NCBI GenBank assembly: GCA_030695285.1
Contig: JAUYTF010000493.1
Location: forward strand, 1 to 5,404
DNA from: Eubacteriales bacterium
GTDB taxonomy: Bacteria > Bacillota > Clostridia > Christensenellales > CAG-138
Length of the DNA stretch: 5,404 nucleotides
Reading direction: 5' to 3'
Position numbers and translations under genes: made by a program. Under the pieces are notes generated by a model that did not search any database, had not been told where the DNA came from, and worked only from the letters and a program-made list of their open reading frames with translations. Shown piece after piece: positions 1 through 4,467 of this stretch. Positions within the stretch are counted from its first letter, which is position 1. Each line of letters starts with the position of its first letter.

Positions 1-120
1 CACCGCATTGGCCGCACCGGCCGCGCAGGGCACAATGGCCTGGCTTGCACACTCGTGAGCGAGCAGGATATCCCGCGGCTTCGCACCATCAAGCGCCAAT
101 ACAACGTTTTGACAAACTAA
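1..120 (+). CDS. DEAD-box ATP-dependent RNA helicase, C-terminal end (5' part outside window)
   Basis: Reading from base 1 gives 39 codons up to a TAA at 118-120. The first ten residues are HRIGRTGRAG, the motif VI signature of superfamily 2 DEAD-box RNA helicases, whose arginines contact ATP in the closed helicase core. The next residues (HNGLACTLVSEQD) fit the usual end of the second RecA-like domain, where glycine and small hydrophobic residues lead into an acidic 'E..D' turn. Only about 29 residues follow motif VI, so this protein ends close to the helicase core. It lacks the basic tail or DbpA-type RNA-binding domain found on some relatives. It is expected to unwind or remodel RNA in the cytoplasm (ribosome assembly, mRNA turnover or cold adaptation). 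Which paralogue it is cannot be told from this fragment. A strong terminator follows 15 bases after the stop. Confidence 0.93.
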   Translation, partial: HRIGRTGRAGHNGLACTLVSEQDIPRLRTIKRQYNVLTN

Positions 121-135
121 CACGGCGTTTTTCCC

Positions 136-174
136 GAGGCATCCGAAATATATTATTTCGGATGCCTCTTTCTT
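136..174 (+). terminator. Rho-independent terminator of the helicase gene
   Basis: Bases 136-150 (GAGGCATCCGAAATA) are an exact inverted repeat of 154-168, giving a perfect 15-bp stem with a three-base loop (TAT, 151-153). A pyrimidine tail TTTCTT follows. The position, 15 bases past the helicase stop, is typical of an intrinsic terminator. The T-run is interrupted by one C. The other strand has no comparable tail, so it probably works in the + direction only. Confidence 0.9.
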
Positions 175-194
175 CATCAAAATCAGGCGTTTTG

Positions 195-241
195 TTACAT
201 ATTGGTTGTTTTCTGACTTCGCGCACTATTACATATTCGTT
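195..241. repeat. Pair of 13-base direct repeats in AT-rich spacer
   Basis: TTACATATTGGTT at 195-207 recurs as TTACATATTCGTT at 229-241, with one mismatch in 13 and a start-to-start distance of 34 bases. Paired sites of this kind can be regulator binding sites. In AT-rich DNA, chance is also a reasonable explanation, and no flanking gene clearly begins at this spot. Confidence 0.4.
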
Positions 242-340
242 ACTTACTCTGTTCTCGTTCTTGTACTCAGATGTTTTGGTTTAAAATCTGTTCATGCAAA
301 GCTATTTTTTTGATTTATTGTACTTTTATCACCGTTGTTC

Positions 341-376
341 CTGCATACAAACAGGCAATACTGTCACACAATGCAG
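341..376. other. Nested inverted repeat, possible RNA hairpin
   Basis: CTGCAT (341-346) pairs with ATGCAG (371-376). Inside it, ACAG (351-354) pairs with CTGT (361-364), leaving a six-base loop (GCAATA) and an unpaired internal loop of 4 and 6 bases. The two stems are in register, which suggests a single bulged hairpin. There is no T-tract after it, so it is not a terminator. A regulatory RNA element or a protein-binding dyad are possibilities only. Confidence 0.35.
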
Positions 377-423
377 ATCGTTAATCAAGATATACCATTT
401 TTCTGCGGGTGTATCGCTATCCG

Positions 424-437
424 GTGGTTCGAATCAC
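424..437. promoter_or_regulatory. Imperfect palindrome upstream of promoter, possible operator
   Basis: GTGGTTCGAATCAC reads as its own reverse complement at 12 of 14 positions, centred on TTCGAA. It lies 26 bases before the proposed -35 box of the 534-1409 gene, where an activator or upstream repressor site would fit. It also resembles a tRNA T-loop (GGTTCGAATC), but no tRNA can be folded around it. Confidence 0.35.
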
Positions 438-463
438 TCGTTATTATATAATTTTCTTTTTTC

Positions 464-493
464 TTTTCACTTGTAACTTTTATGTAATAATAT
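464..493 (+). promoter_or_regulatory. Probable sigma-A-type promoter for the 534-1409 gene
   Basis: A -35-like TTTTCA (464-469) is followed after 18 bases by TAATAT (488-493). The overlapping TG-T-AATAAT (483-491) is close to an extended -10. The position, about 40 bases before the ATG, leaves a short leader. The -35 box is weak, so exact hexamers are uncertain. The location fits because a strong terminator upstream separates this gene from the helicase. Confidence 0.5.
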
Positions 494-533
494 TTGCGTA
501 TGCTGTTAACATAAGATTGAAAGAGGTCACACG

Positions 534-1409
534 ATGAAAAAGAAAACACTGCGGGCAATTCTCGTCACACTCGGCTTACTGCTGATCGCCTTTGTCGTCG
601 TTCTGATGGGCGGCTCTCCGGCGAATAGAGCGGTTGTCGCTTCCACGCCCGCATATGAAACCCAGTCGGTCGATGCTCAAGCGGAGAACGAAACCATCGC
701 GGATTCCGAAGTCCCGCTCGCGGCGCCGCAGACCATCGAGACGGTGCAGCTCACCGTTAACCCCGTGCAGGAAGCTGCACCTGCTGCCGAAGAGCCCGTC
801 GCACAAGCGCCCGAAGCAAATGAACCTGTTTCCGAAGAGCCTGTCTCCGAAGAGCCTGTCTCCGAAGAGCCCGTTGTGGTTACCTCCGCCGCCATCCGCC
901 TGCTGGAACGCGCAAACGCTCTGCTCGCGCAATACAACGCCTATACCACCATGGCGGAAAAGCGCGCGCTGCTTGAAGCAAGCAATAACAGCCTAGGCAA
1001 CGATGCCATCCGCACCAAGCTCCTCGCTGATCTCGGCGGCAGCTGGGAACAGCTGGAAGCAGAAGTGGTCGCAGCGACGGAATATCAGCAGGGCAAGACG
1101 CTGCATGTGCAGGTCTACATGAGCGGTATCAGCAGCGGCTATGTTCCGGTTGTGTACACCACTCAGAACGCCGACCGCAGCGGAAACCAGTGGGCGACAA
1201 ACCTCGTCTACAACGACGAAACCGCGACCTGGATGGAATACACCCAGAAGCACGCTTATAACGACAGCCGCGTTGGCTTCTATATGACACCGCTCAAGGA
1301 CAACGAGGACGGCTGGGAAGAGCTCAAGGAAACCATGGAAGAAAGTCCCGTCTGGCAGCCGGTGGAAGTACCCGCGGCAGACGAAGCCCCGGCGGGCGCG
1401 GAGGGGTAA
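534..1409 (+). CDS. Membrane-anchored protein with Pro/Glu repeat stalk and unrecognised C-terminal domain
   Basis: I do not recognise the family. The 291-residue product starts MKKKTLR, and residues 8-27 are strongly hydrophobic, giving a signal anchor or signal peptide that places the rest outside the membrane. Residues about 45-115 are a low-complexity Ala/Glu/Pro/Val linker that includes three PVSEE units, probably a stalk spanning the cell wall. Residues about 120-185 are helical and charged, possibly a coiled coil. Residues about 188-275 (LHVQVYMSGISSGYVPVVYT and onward) are rich in Tyr, Val and Thr and look like a compact beta-rich domain. The end is again Ala/Glu/Pro-rich. AAAGAGG (520-526) lies seven bases before the ATG, which supports the start. 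No LPxTG sorting motif or lipobox cysteine is present. The gene appears to be alone in its transcription unit. A secreted or surface role is inferred from architecture only. Confidence 0.85.
   Translation: MKKKTLRAILVTLGLLLIAFVVVLMGGSPANRAVVASTPAYETQSVDAQAENETIADSEVPLAAPQTIETVQLTVNPVQEAAPAAEEPVAQAPEANEPVSEEPVSEEPVSEEPVVVTSAAIRLLERANALLAQYNAYTTMAEKRALLEASNNSLGNDAIRTKLLADLGGSWEQLEAEVVAATEYQQGKTLHVQVYMSGISSGYVPVVYTTQNADRSGNQWATNLVYNDETATWMEYTQKHAYNDSRVGFYMTPLKDNEDGWEELKETMEESPVWQPVEVPAADEAPAGAEG
825..875 (+). repeat. 15-bp tandem repeat inside the stalk region
   Basis: The 15-base unit CCTGTCTCCGAAGAG occurs at 840-854 and 855-869. A copy with one change sits at 825-839 and a partial copy starts at 870. 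Each unit encodes PVSEE. Because the unit is a multiple of three, gain or loss of copies changes stalk length without breaking the frame. Confidence 0.9.
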
Positions 1410-1513
1410 GACAACGCCGCTGAATCAGCAGCAGATGACGCCTTCCCGTCACCGCGACCAACGAAAAAAGATTTTCCTCAGAATCGTTTCTTCATCATAT
1501 TTCCTCCTTTGCG

Positions 1514-1553
1514 AAAACAGTCCTGCGGAGCAACGGGACTGTTTTTGTTTTTG
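1514..1553 (+). terminator. Rho-independent terminator after the membrane-anchored protein
   Basis: AAAACAGTCC (1514-1523) pairs with GGACTGTTTT (1536-1545), a 10-bp stem with a 12-base loop. The T-rich tail (TTTTTGTTTTT, 1542-1552) overlaps the right arm. It lies about 105 bases after the stop at 1407-1409. The stem also carries a TTTT on the opposite strand, so weak termination in the other direction is possible. Confidence 0.88.
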
Positions 1554-1581
1554 GTTTTCACGAGCGGCCGAGTGAGCAGTG

Positions 1582-1615
1582 ACAGTCAATTTGAATACCA
1601 CGGCTGTTTTTGTTT
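1582..1615 (+). terminator. Possible second, degenerate tandem terminator
   Basis: ACAGTC (1582-1587) can pair with GGCTGT (1602-1607), with one G-T wobble, around a 14-base loop, followed by TTTTTGTTT. The outer parts, ACAGTC and CTGTTTTTGTTT, match the upstream terminator at a constant 65-base offset. This suggests a decayed duplicate. The six-pair stem is weak on its own. Confidence 0.35.
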
Positions 1616-1636
1616 GGGTTTTCCTGCCTGCCGTTG

Positions 1637-1645
1637 TGTTATAAT
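1637..1645 (+). promoter_or_regulatory. Extended -10 promoter element for the NYN-LOTUS gene
   Basis: TGTTATAAT matches the extended -10 consensus TGnTATAAT exactly, with TATAAT at 1640-1645. No good -35 box stands 17 bases upstream, where the sequence is T-rich, which is usual for extended -10 promoters. Transcription would start near 1652. The short leader contains CCGCC/GGCGG (1666-1670 and 1679-1683), a small hairpin just before the GGAG ribosome binding site (1688-1691) that could affect translation. Confidence 0.7.
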
Positions 1646-1697
1646 GACTGCATAACATACCCTTGCCGCCAACACCGCGGCGGAAACGGAGCAATCG

Positions 1698-2465
1698 ATG
1701 GATAAATCGGAATCGTTAGAAAATATAGTGGTGCTGATCGACGCGGATAACGCTCAGCTGAGCAAGCTCTCGCTGATCTTGGAGGAGCTCTCCACCTATG
1801 GGCGCATCGTCGTCAAGCGCGCCTACGGCAACTGGAAGGCCAGCGCGCTGAAAAACTGGGAGGAGCAGCTCAAAACACTCGCCATCAAGCCCGAGCAGCA
1901 GTTTGCCTACACAACGGGCAAAAATGCGACCGACCTCTCGCTTGCCATTGGCGCCATGGATCTGCTGCACACGCAAATGTATGATGCAGTCGCGCTCATT
2001 TCAAGCGACAGCGACTATACGCCGCTTGCTATCCGCTTGCGCGAAGCGGGCATCTACGTCTTTGGCGTAGGAGAGGAGAAAACGCCGCTGTCGTTTCGCA
2101 ACGCCTGTGACAACTTCATATTGACGCAGAACCTCGGCGACGCGGAGAAGGTTAAGCCCGCACAGACAGATGAAACGAAAATCACGAAAAAACCGGAAAA
2201 GCCGACACCCAAGACCGATCTCTCCGCCATTCACAGCCATCTGAAAACCGCCAGCGAGCGCTATCAGGACGCTGATGGCTGGGTTAACATCTCGTCGGCC
2301 GGTGGCTATCTCAAACGCGTGATGCCGGATTTTGACAGCAAGACCTACAACTTTTCCAAGCTGACCGATCTGATCAAAGCCTTTCCCAAGGTCTACGAAA
2401 CCAAGACTTATCCCGGCAAAGGAACGGTGACGATCTTCGCCTACCGCTGCATCGTCTGCGCGTGA
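1698..2465 (+). CDS. NYN-domain (PIN-like) ribonuclease with C-terminal LOTUS/OST-HTH domain
   Basis: The 255-residue product has two domains. Residues 9-148 form an NYN domain (LabA/DUF88-like, PIN-like fold). It has the first acidic strand IVVLIDADN with D15, D17 and N18, then KNATD with D79, and ISSDSD with D104 and D106. These are the positions expected to hold the metal ions for RNA cleavage, and all are present. Residues 150-172 are a Lys/Pro/Thr-rich linker. Residues 174-250 fit a LOTUS/OST-HTH winged-helix domain, including the DGWVNIS and GGYLKR region and a final beta hairpin ending in TIFAY. Such domains bind RNA in the eukaryotic MARF1 protein, which also joins NYN and LOTUS modules. 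The likely role is cytoplasmic RNA cleavage with LOTUS-directed target binding; the substrate is unknown. The ATG has GGAG six bases upstream and its own promoter. Confidence 0.9.
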   Translation: MDKSESLENIVVLIDADNAQLSKLSLILEELSTYGRIVVKRAYGNWKASALKNWEEQLKTLAIKPEQQFAYTTGKNATDLSLAIGAMDLLHTQMYDAVALISSDSDYTPLAIRLREAGIYVFGVGEEKTPLSFRNACDNFILTQNLGDAEKVKPAQTDETKITKKPEKPTPKTDLSAIHSHLKTASERYQDADGWVNISSAGGYLKRVMPDFDSKTYNFSKLTDLIKAFPKVYETKTYPGKGTVTIFAYRCIVCA

Positions 2466-2483
2466 GTTTGTCACGCTGGTGAA

Positions 2484-2512
2484 TTGATTTTCCAGAGCGG
2501 TCTGTATACTAT
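2484..2512 (+). promoter_or_regulatory. Probable sigma-A-type promoter for the hydrolase and downstream group
   Basis: TTGATT (2484-2489) and TACTAT (2507-2512) are separated by 17 bases. The overlapping TATACT (2505-2510) is an alternative -10. The promoter lies 19 bases past the stop of the nuclease gene with no terminator between, so some read-through from the nuclease gene is also possible. The leader would be about 70 bases. Confidence 0.6.
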
Positions 2513-2578
2513 AAAGAAACAAACATTGCAACCCGCAAGATTCGACTGCAAGGTTTTTCGATTTTTGCCCGTATACAG
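2502..2578. repeat. 8-bp inverted repeat framing promoter and ribosome binding site
   Basis: CTGTATAC (2502-2509) covers the -10 box, and its exact reverse complement GTATACAG (2571-2578) touches the AGGAGGT ribosome binding site (2577-2583). Both arms contain the palindrome GTATAC, 67 bases apart centre to centre. The left arm should lie outside the transcript, so this would be a pair of DNA sites for a regulator rather than an RNA hairpin. Chance is possible. Confidence 0.4.
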
Positions 2579-2589
2579 GAGGTGCTTTC

Positions 2590-3315
2590 ATGAAACACAC
2601 ACACCAGCCCCGTAACCGGGCGCGCATTATACTATTCGTTTCGCTTGGCGCGCTGATCGTCTTTCTCGTTGTCGCGTTTTTTGCCTATGTGAGCGATCAT
2701 CACCGTGCGGATGAGACCGCGCTCTCGCTGCTGAACAACAACGCTTTCATCCGGCAGGAGGGCAATCTGACGATTCTTGAGCCGGACGAGGAGAACGACA
2801 CCCGCGCGGGGCTGATCTTCTACCCCGGCGGCAAGGTGGAGGAAGCGGCCTATCTACCGCTGCTGAATCTCTTGCGGGAGCAAGGCATCACCGTCGCGCT
2901 CGTGAAGATGCCGTTTCACCTTGCAGTATTTCAAATCAACGCGGCGGACAGCGTATTTAACATTGTCCCCTCCGTTTCCCGCTGGTTCATCGGCGGCCAC
3001 TCGCTCGGTGGCGCAATGGCAAGCAGCTATGCGGCGGGCAATGAATCTCGCCTCTCCGGCTTGATTCTGCTCGGCGCATATCCCGTCAACGACAGCCCGA
3101 TTCCCACGCTCTGCCTCTACGGCAGCGAGGATATCATGCTGGATGTAACCAAGCTCACGGGCGTTGCCAATTTGCTGAAGATCGAAGGCGGCAACCATGC
3201 GCAGTTTGGCAACTACGGCGTGCAGCAGGGCGACGGCATCGCTACGATCTCACGCGAAGCGCAGCAGGAGCAGGCTGTCGCGGCAATGCTCGCGTTTCTC
3301 GTCAACCCCGCATGA
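2590..3315 (+). CDS. Membrane-anchored alpha/beta hydrolase
   Basis: The 241-residue product has a basic N-terminus and one hydrophobic helix (residues 13-33), which anchors the enzyme with its catalytic domain outside the membrane. Residues about 57-240 are an alpha/beta hydrolase fold of the Abhydrolase_5 type. FYPGGKV (77-83) supplies the oxyanion-hole turn. GGHSLGG (135-141) is the nucleophile elbow with S138. LYGSED (176-181) gives the acid, most likely D181, and GGNHAQFGNYG (200-210) gives H203. The triad looks complete, so an active esterase or similar serine hydrolase is expected; the substrate cannot be inferred. AGGAGGT at 2577-2583, six bases before the ATG, is a near-perfect ribosome binding site. 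It is the first gene of the group served by the promoter at 2484-2512, and the next gene starts 74 bases after its stop. Confidence 0.88.
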   Translation: MKHTHQPRNRARIILFVSLGALIVFLVVAFFAYVSDHHRADETALSLLNNNAFIRQEGNLTILEPDEENDTRAGLIFYPGGKVEEAAYLPLLNLLREQGITVALVKMPFHLAVFQINAADSVFNIVPSVSRWFIGGHSLGGAMASSYAAGNESRLSGLILLGAYPVNDSPIPTLCLYGSEDIMLDVTKLTGVANLLKIEGGNHAQFGNYGVQQGDGIATISREAQQEQAVAAMLAFLVNPA

Positions 3316-3374
3316 TGCAGGGGCGTAATCCGCGCTACCTGCGCAAGCCCATCTCGCTCGTGCAATGACTATAT

Positions 3375-3379
3375 GGAGG
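3375..3379 (+). promoter_or_regulatory. Ribosome binding site that selects a TTG start
   Basis: GGAGG stands ten bases before TTG at 3390. The frame has a stop at 3366-3368 and no ATG or GTG between that stop and the TTG. The nearest upstream ATG (3373) is out of frame and overlaps the GGAGG. The TTG is therefore the best start for the membrane protein. Confidence 0.75.
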
Positions 3380-3389
3380 TATCATCCGC

Positions 3390-4331
3390 TTGGAATCGCA
3401 AAAATCCTACAGCCTGAAATCCGCGCTCTGGTTCGTGCTTCTCTTCTCGCTTGCAATCCTCGCGGCAGAGTGGCTGATCTCCCCGCTGATGGCGTCGTTT
3501 CGCGCCACACTGCTGCCGGATAGCGGCGCCGCCTGGTACTACTGGAAACTCCCGCGCCCCGAACTGCTGGCTTCCATCAGCATGTGGGTGCTGTATCTCG
3601 CGCATCAGATCACGGTTTGGGTGCTGATCGCGAAACTCAAAAACGACCCGCGTCCCGCCGCCGGAAGAATCGGCAGATACAATCTGCAGCTGCTCATCGC
3701 AAACGCGGTGTTCATCGCGCTGCATCTGGTGCAGACCGCGCTTTTTTACGATGCGCTCGCGCAGTTCGTGCCCGTGATGAGTTCACAGGGCTCGGTCATC
3801 GTCATGCTGGTGATGATGCTCATCCTGCTCAACGCGCGCCGTGGGCTGTTCTTTGGCAAGCGTGTGTATCTGCCGCCGCTGGGCGTCTCTGTTACACAGA
3901 AAGTGCATGGTTTCTACATCTCCTGGGCGGTGGTGTATACCTTCTGGTATCACCCCATGGAAGGCACGCTGGGGCACCTGCTGGGCTTTCTCTATCTCTT
4001 CCTGCTGATGGGGCAGATGTCTCTGGCGCGCACCAGCTGGCATACCAAGATCGGCTGGCTGACGTTTCTGGAGGCGTTCGTTGCGATCCATGGCGCGATC
4101 GTTGCGATTGAAGCCGCCAACGGTATGTGGCCGATGTTCTTCTTTGGATTCATGATGATGTTCATCGTCACACAGGTGTTCGGCATCCTGAAGAATCGTG
4201 TCGCCATCGCGGGGATCATCGCAAGCTACGTCGCGCTTGTGCTGGTCACCTACAGCGGCGCACTCGGTCAGTTTTTTACCGGCACACCCGTCGGCTGGGC
4301 GGATATTCACCAGATCACATGGATCCTGTGA
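3390..4331 (+). CDS. Polytopic integral membrane protein with intramembrane histidines, function unknown
   Basis: I cannot assign a named family. The 313-residue product has about nine hydrophobic helices, roughly at residues 12-31, 60-82, 98-120, 127-148, 172-188, 193-213, 221-242, 246-266 and 270-291. Histidines fall in or at the edge of helices (H72, H112, H173, H188, H196, H234). The stretch 187-234, with YHPMEG, GHLLGF, WHTKIGW and LEAFVAIHG, looks like the conserved core because it is rich in His, Gly, Glu and Trp. Such residues can hold haem or a metal, as in b-type cytochromes or membrane hydrolases, but neither is shown here. Translation starts at TTG. No promoter or terminator is seen between it and the hydrolase, so they are probably co-transcribed. 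Its stop lies inside the next small open frame, which may encode its detached last helix. Confidence 0.85.
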   Translation: MESQKSYSLKSALWFVLLFSLAILAAEWLISPLMASFRATLLPDSGAAWYYWKLPRPELLASISMWVLYLAHQITVWVLIAKLKNDPRPAAGRIGRYNLQLLIANAVFIALHLVQTALFYDALAQFVPVMSSQGSVIVMLVMMLILLNARRGLFFGKRVYLPPLGVSVTQKVHGFYISWAVVYTFWYHPMEGTLGHLLGFLYLFLLMGQMSLARTSWHTKIGWLTFLEAFVAIHGAIVAIEAANGMWPMFFFGFMMMFIVTQVFGILKNRVAIAGIIASYVALVLVTYSGALGQFFTGTPVGWADIHQITWIL

Positions 4332-4411
4332 TTCTCTACGGGCTCGTGTTTGCGCTGGCGTGGCTGTTTTCGGGCATCGGCGCGCTGCTCAAAAAAAAGA
4401 AGAAGGCGTAA
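4319..4411 (+). CDS. 30-residue single-helix membrane peptide overlapping the upstream gene
   Basis: An ATG at 4319 opens a 30-codon frame ending in TAA at 4409-4411. The product has one hydrophobic helix (residues 3-24, VILYGLVFALAWLF and onward) followed by five lysines and a final alanine, as in a small inner-membrane peptide with its C-terminus in the cytoplasm. It overlaps the membrane protein gene by 13 bases in the -1 frame. An in-frame GTG at 4328 forms a GTGA overlap with that gene's stop and would give 27 residues. No good ribosome binding site is seen, so translation would depend on coupling. It could be a small partner subunit, or the last helix of the polytopic protein separated by a frameshift. 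The five lysines lie on an A8 run (4391-4398) that is prone to slippage. Confidence 0.55.
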   Translation: MDPVILYGLVFALAWLFSGIGALLKKKKKA

Positions 4412-4467
4412 TGCCGCAACCGCACAAAACCAAATAAATCTATTACATTACGCGAAAGAAGAAGCAT

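Larger units (their letters stand above)
175..463. other. AT-rich intergenic region without a convincing gene
   Basis: Between the helicase terminator and the promoter of the next gene lie about 290 bases that are clearly richer in A+T than the flanking genes. Two + strand open frames occur here (45-284 and 294-476). Neither has a good ribosome binding site or a recognisable protein pattern, and the first overlaps the helicase and its terminator. The region does hold a 13-base direct repeat (195-207 and 229-241), a nested inverted repeat (341-376) and a dyad (424-437). It may therefore be regulatory DNA or hold a small RNA, but no function can be assigned. Confidence 0.6.

Noticed and set aside
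45..284. 79-codon + strand open frame
   Set aside because: It overlaps the helicase in another frame, runs through the perfect terminator hairpin, and its sequence has no protein-like pattern or good ribosome binding site.
426..435. GGTTCGAATC, resembling a tRNA T-loop
   Set aside because: The flanking bases do not form a T-stem of five pairs, and no matching acceptor stem or anticodon arm is found upstream, so it is not a tRNA. An attachment-site relic cannot be shown.
294..476. 60-codon + strand open frame in the AT-rich spacer
   Set aside because: No ribosome binding site precedes the ATG, the composition follows the AT-rich background, and it runs into the promoter of the next gene.
1449..1694. 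81-codon minus-strand open frame
   Set aside because: It covers the terminator region and the promoter of the nuclease gene, has low-complexity Lys/Gln content and no promoter of its own.
2525..2565. Weak hairpin TTGCA/TGCAA followed by GGTTTTTCGATTTTT in the hydrolase leader
   Set aside because: The stem has only five pairs around a 16-base loop, too weak to call a terminator or attenuator, though the T-rich tail is suggestive.
3317..3342. GCAGG/CCTGC hairpin between the hydrolase and membrane protein genes
   Set aside because: Short stem with no T-tract, so it is not an intrinsic terminator; co-transcription remains the simpler reading.
3584..4111. 175-codon + strand open frame inside the membrane protein gene, and long minus-strand frames over the same region
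   Set aside because: They are out-of-frame shadows of a GC-rich gene: Arg/Ala/His-rich or Gln/His-rich sequence with no domain pattern, whereas the main frame shows clear membrane helices.
4411..4437. Eight-codon frame MPQPHKTK overlapping the stop of the small membrane peptide (TAATG)
   Set aside because: Too short, and it has no ribosome binding site or feature that supports translation beyond the chance overlap.
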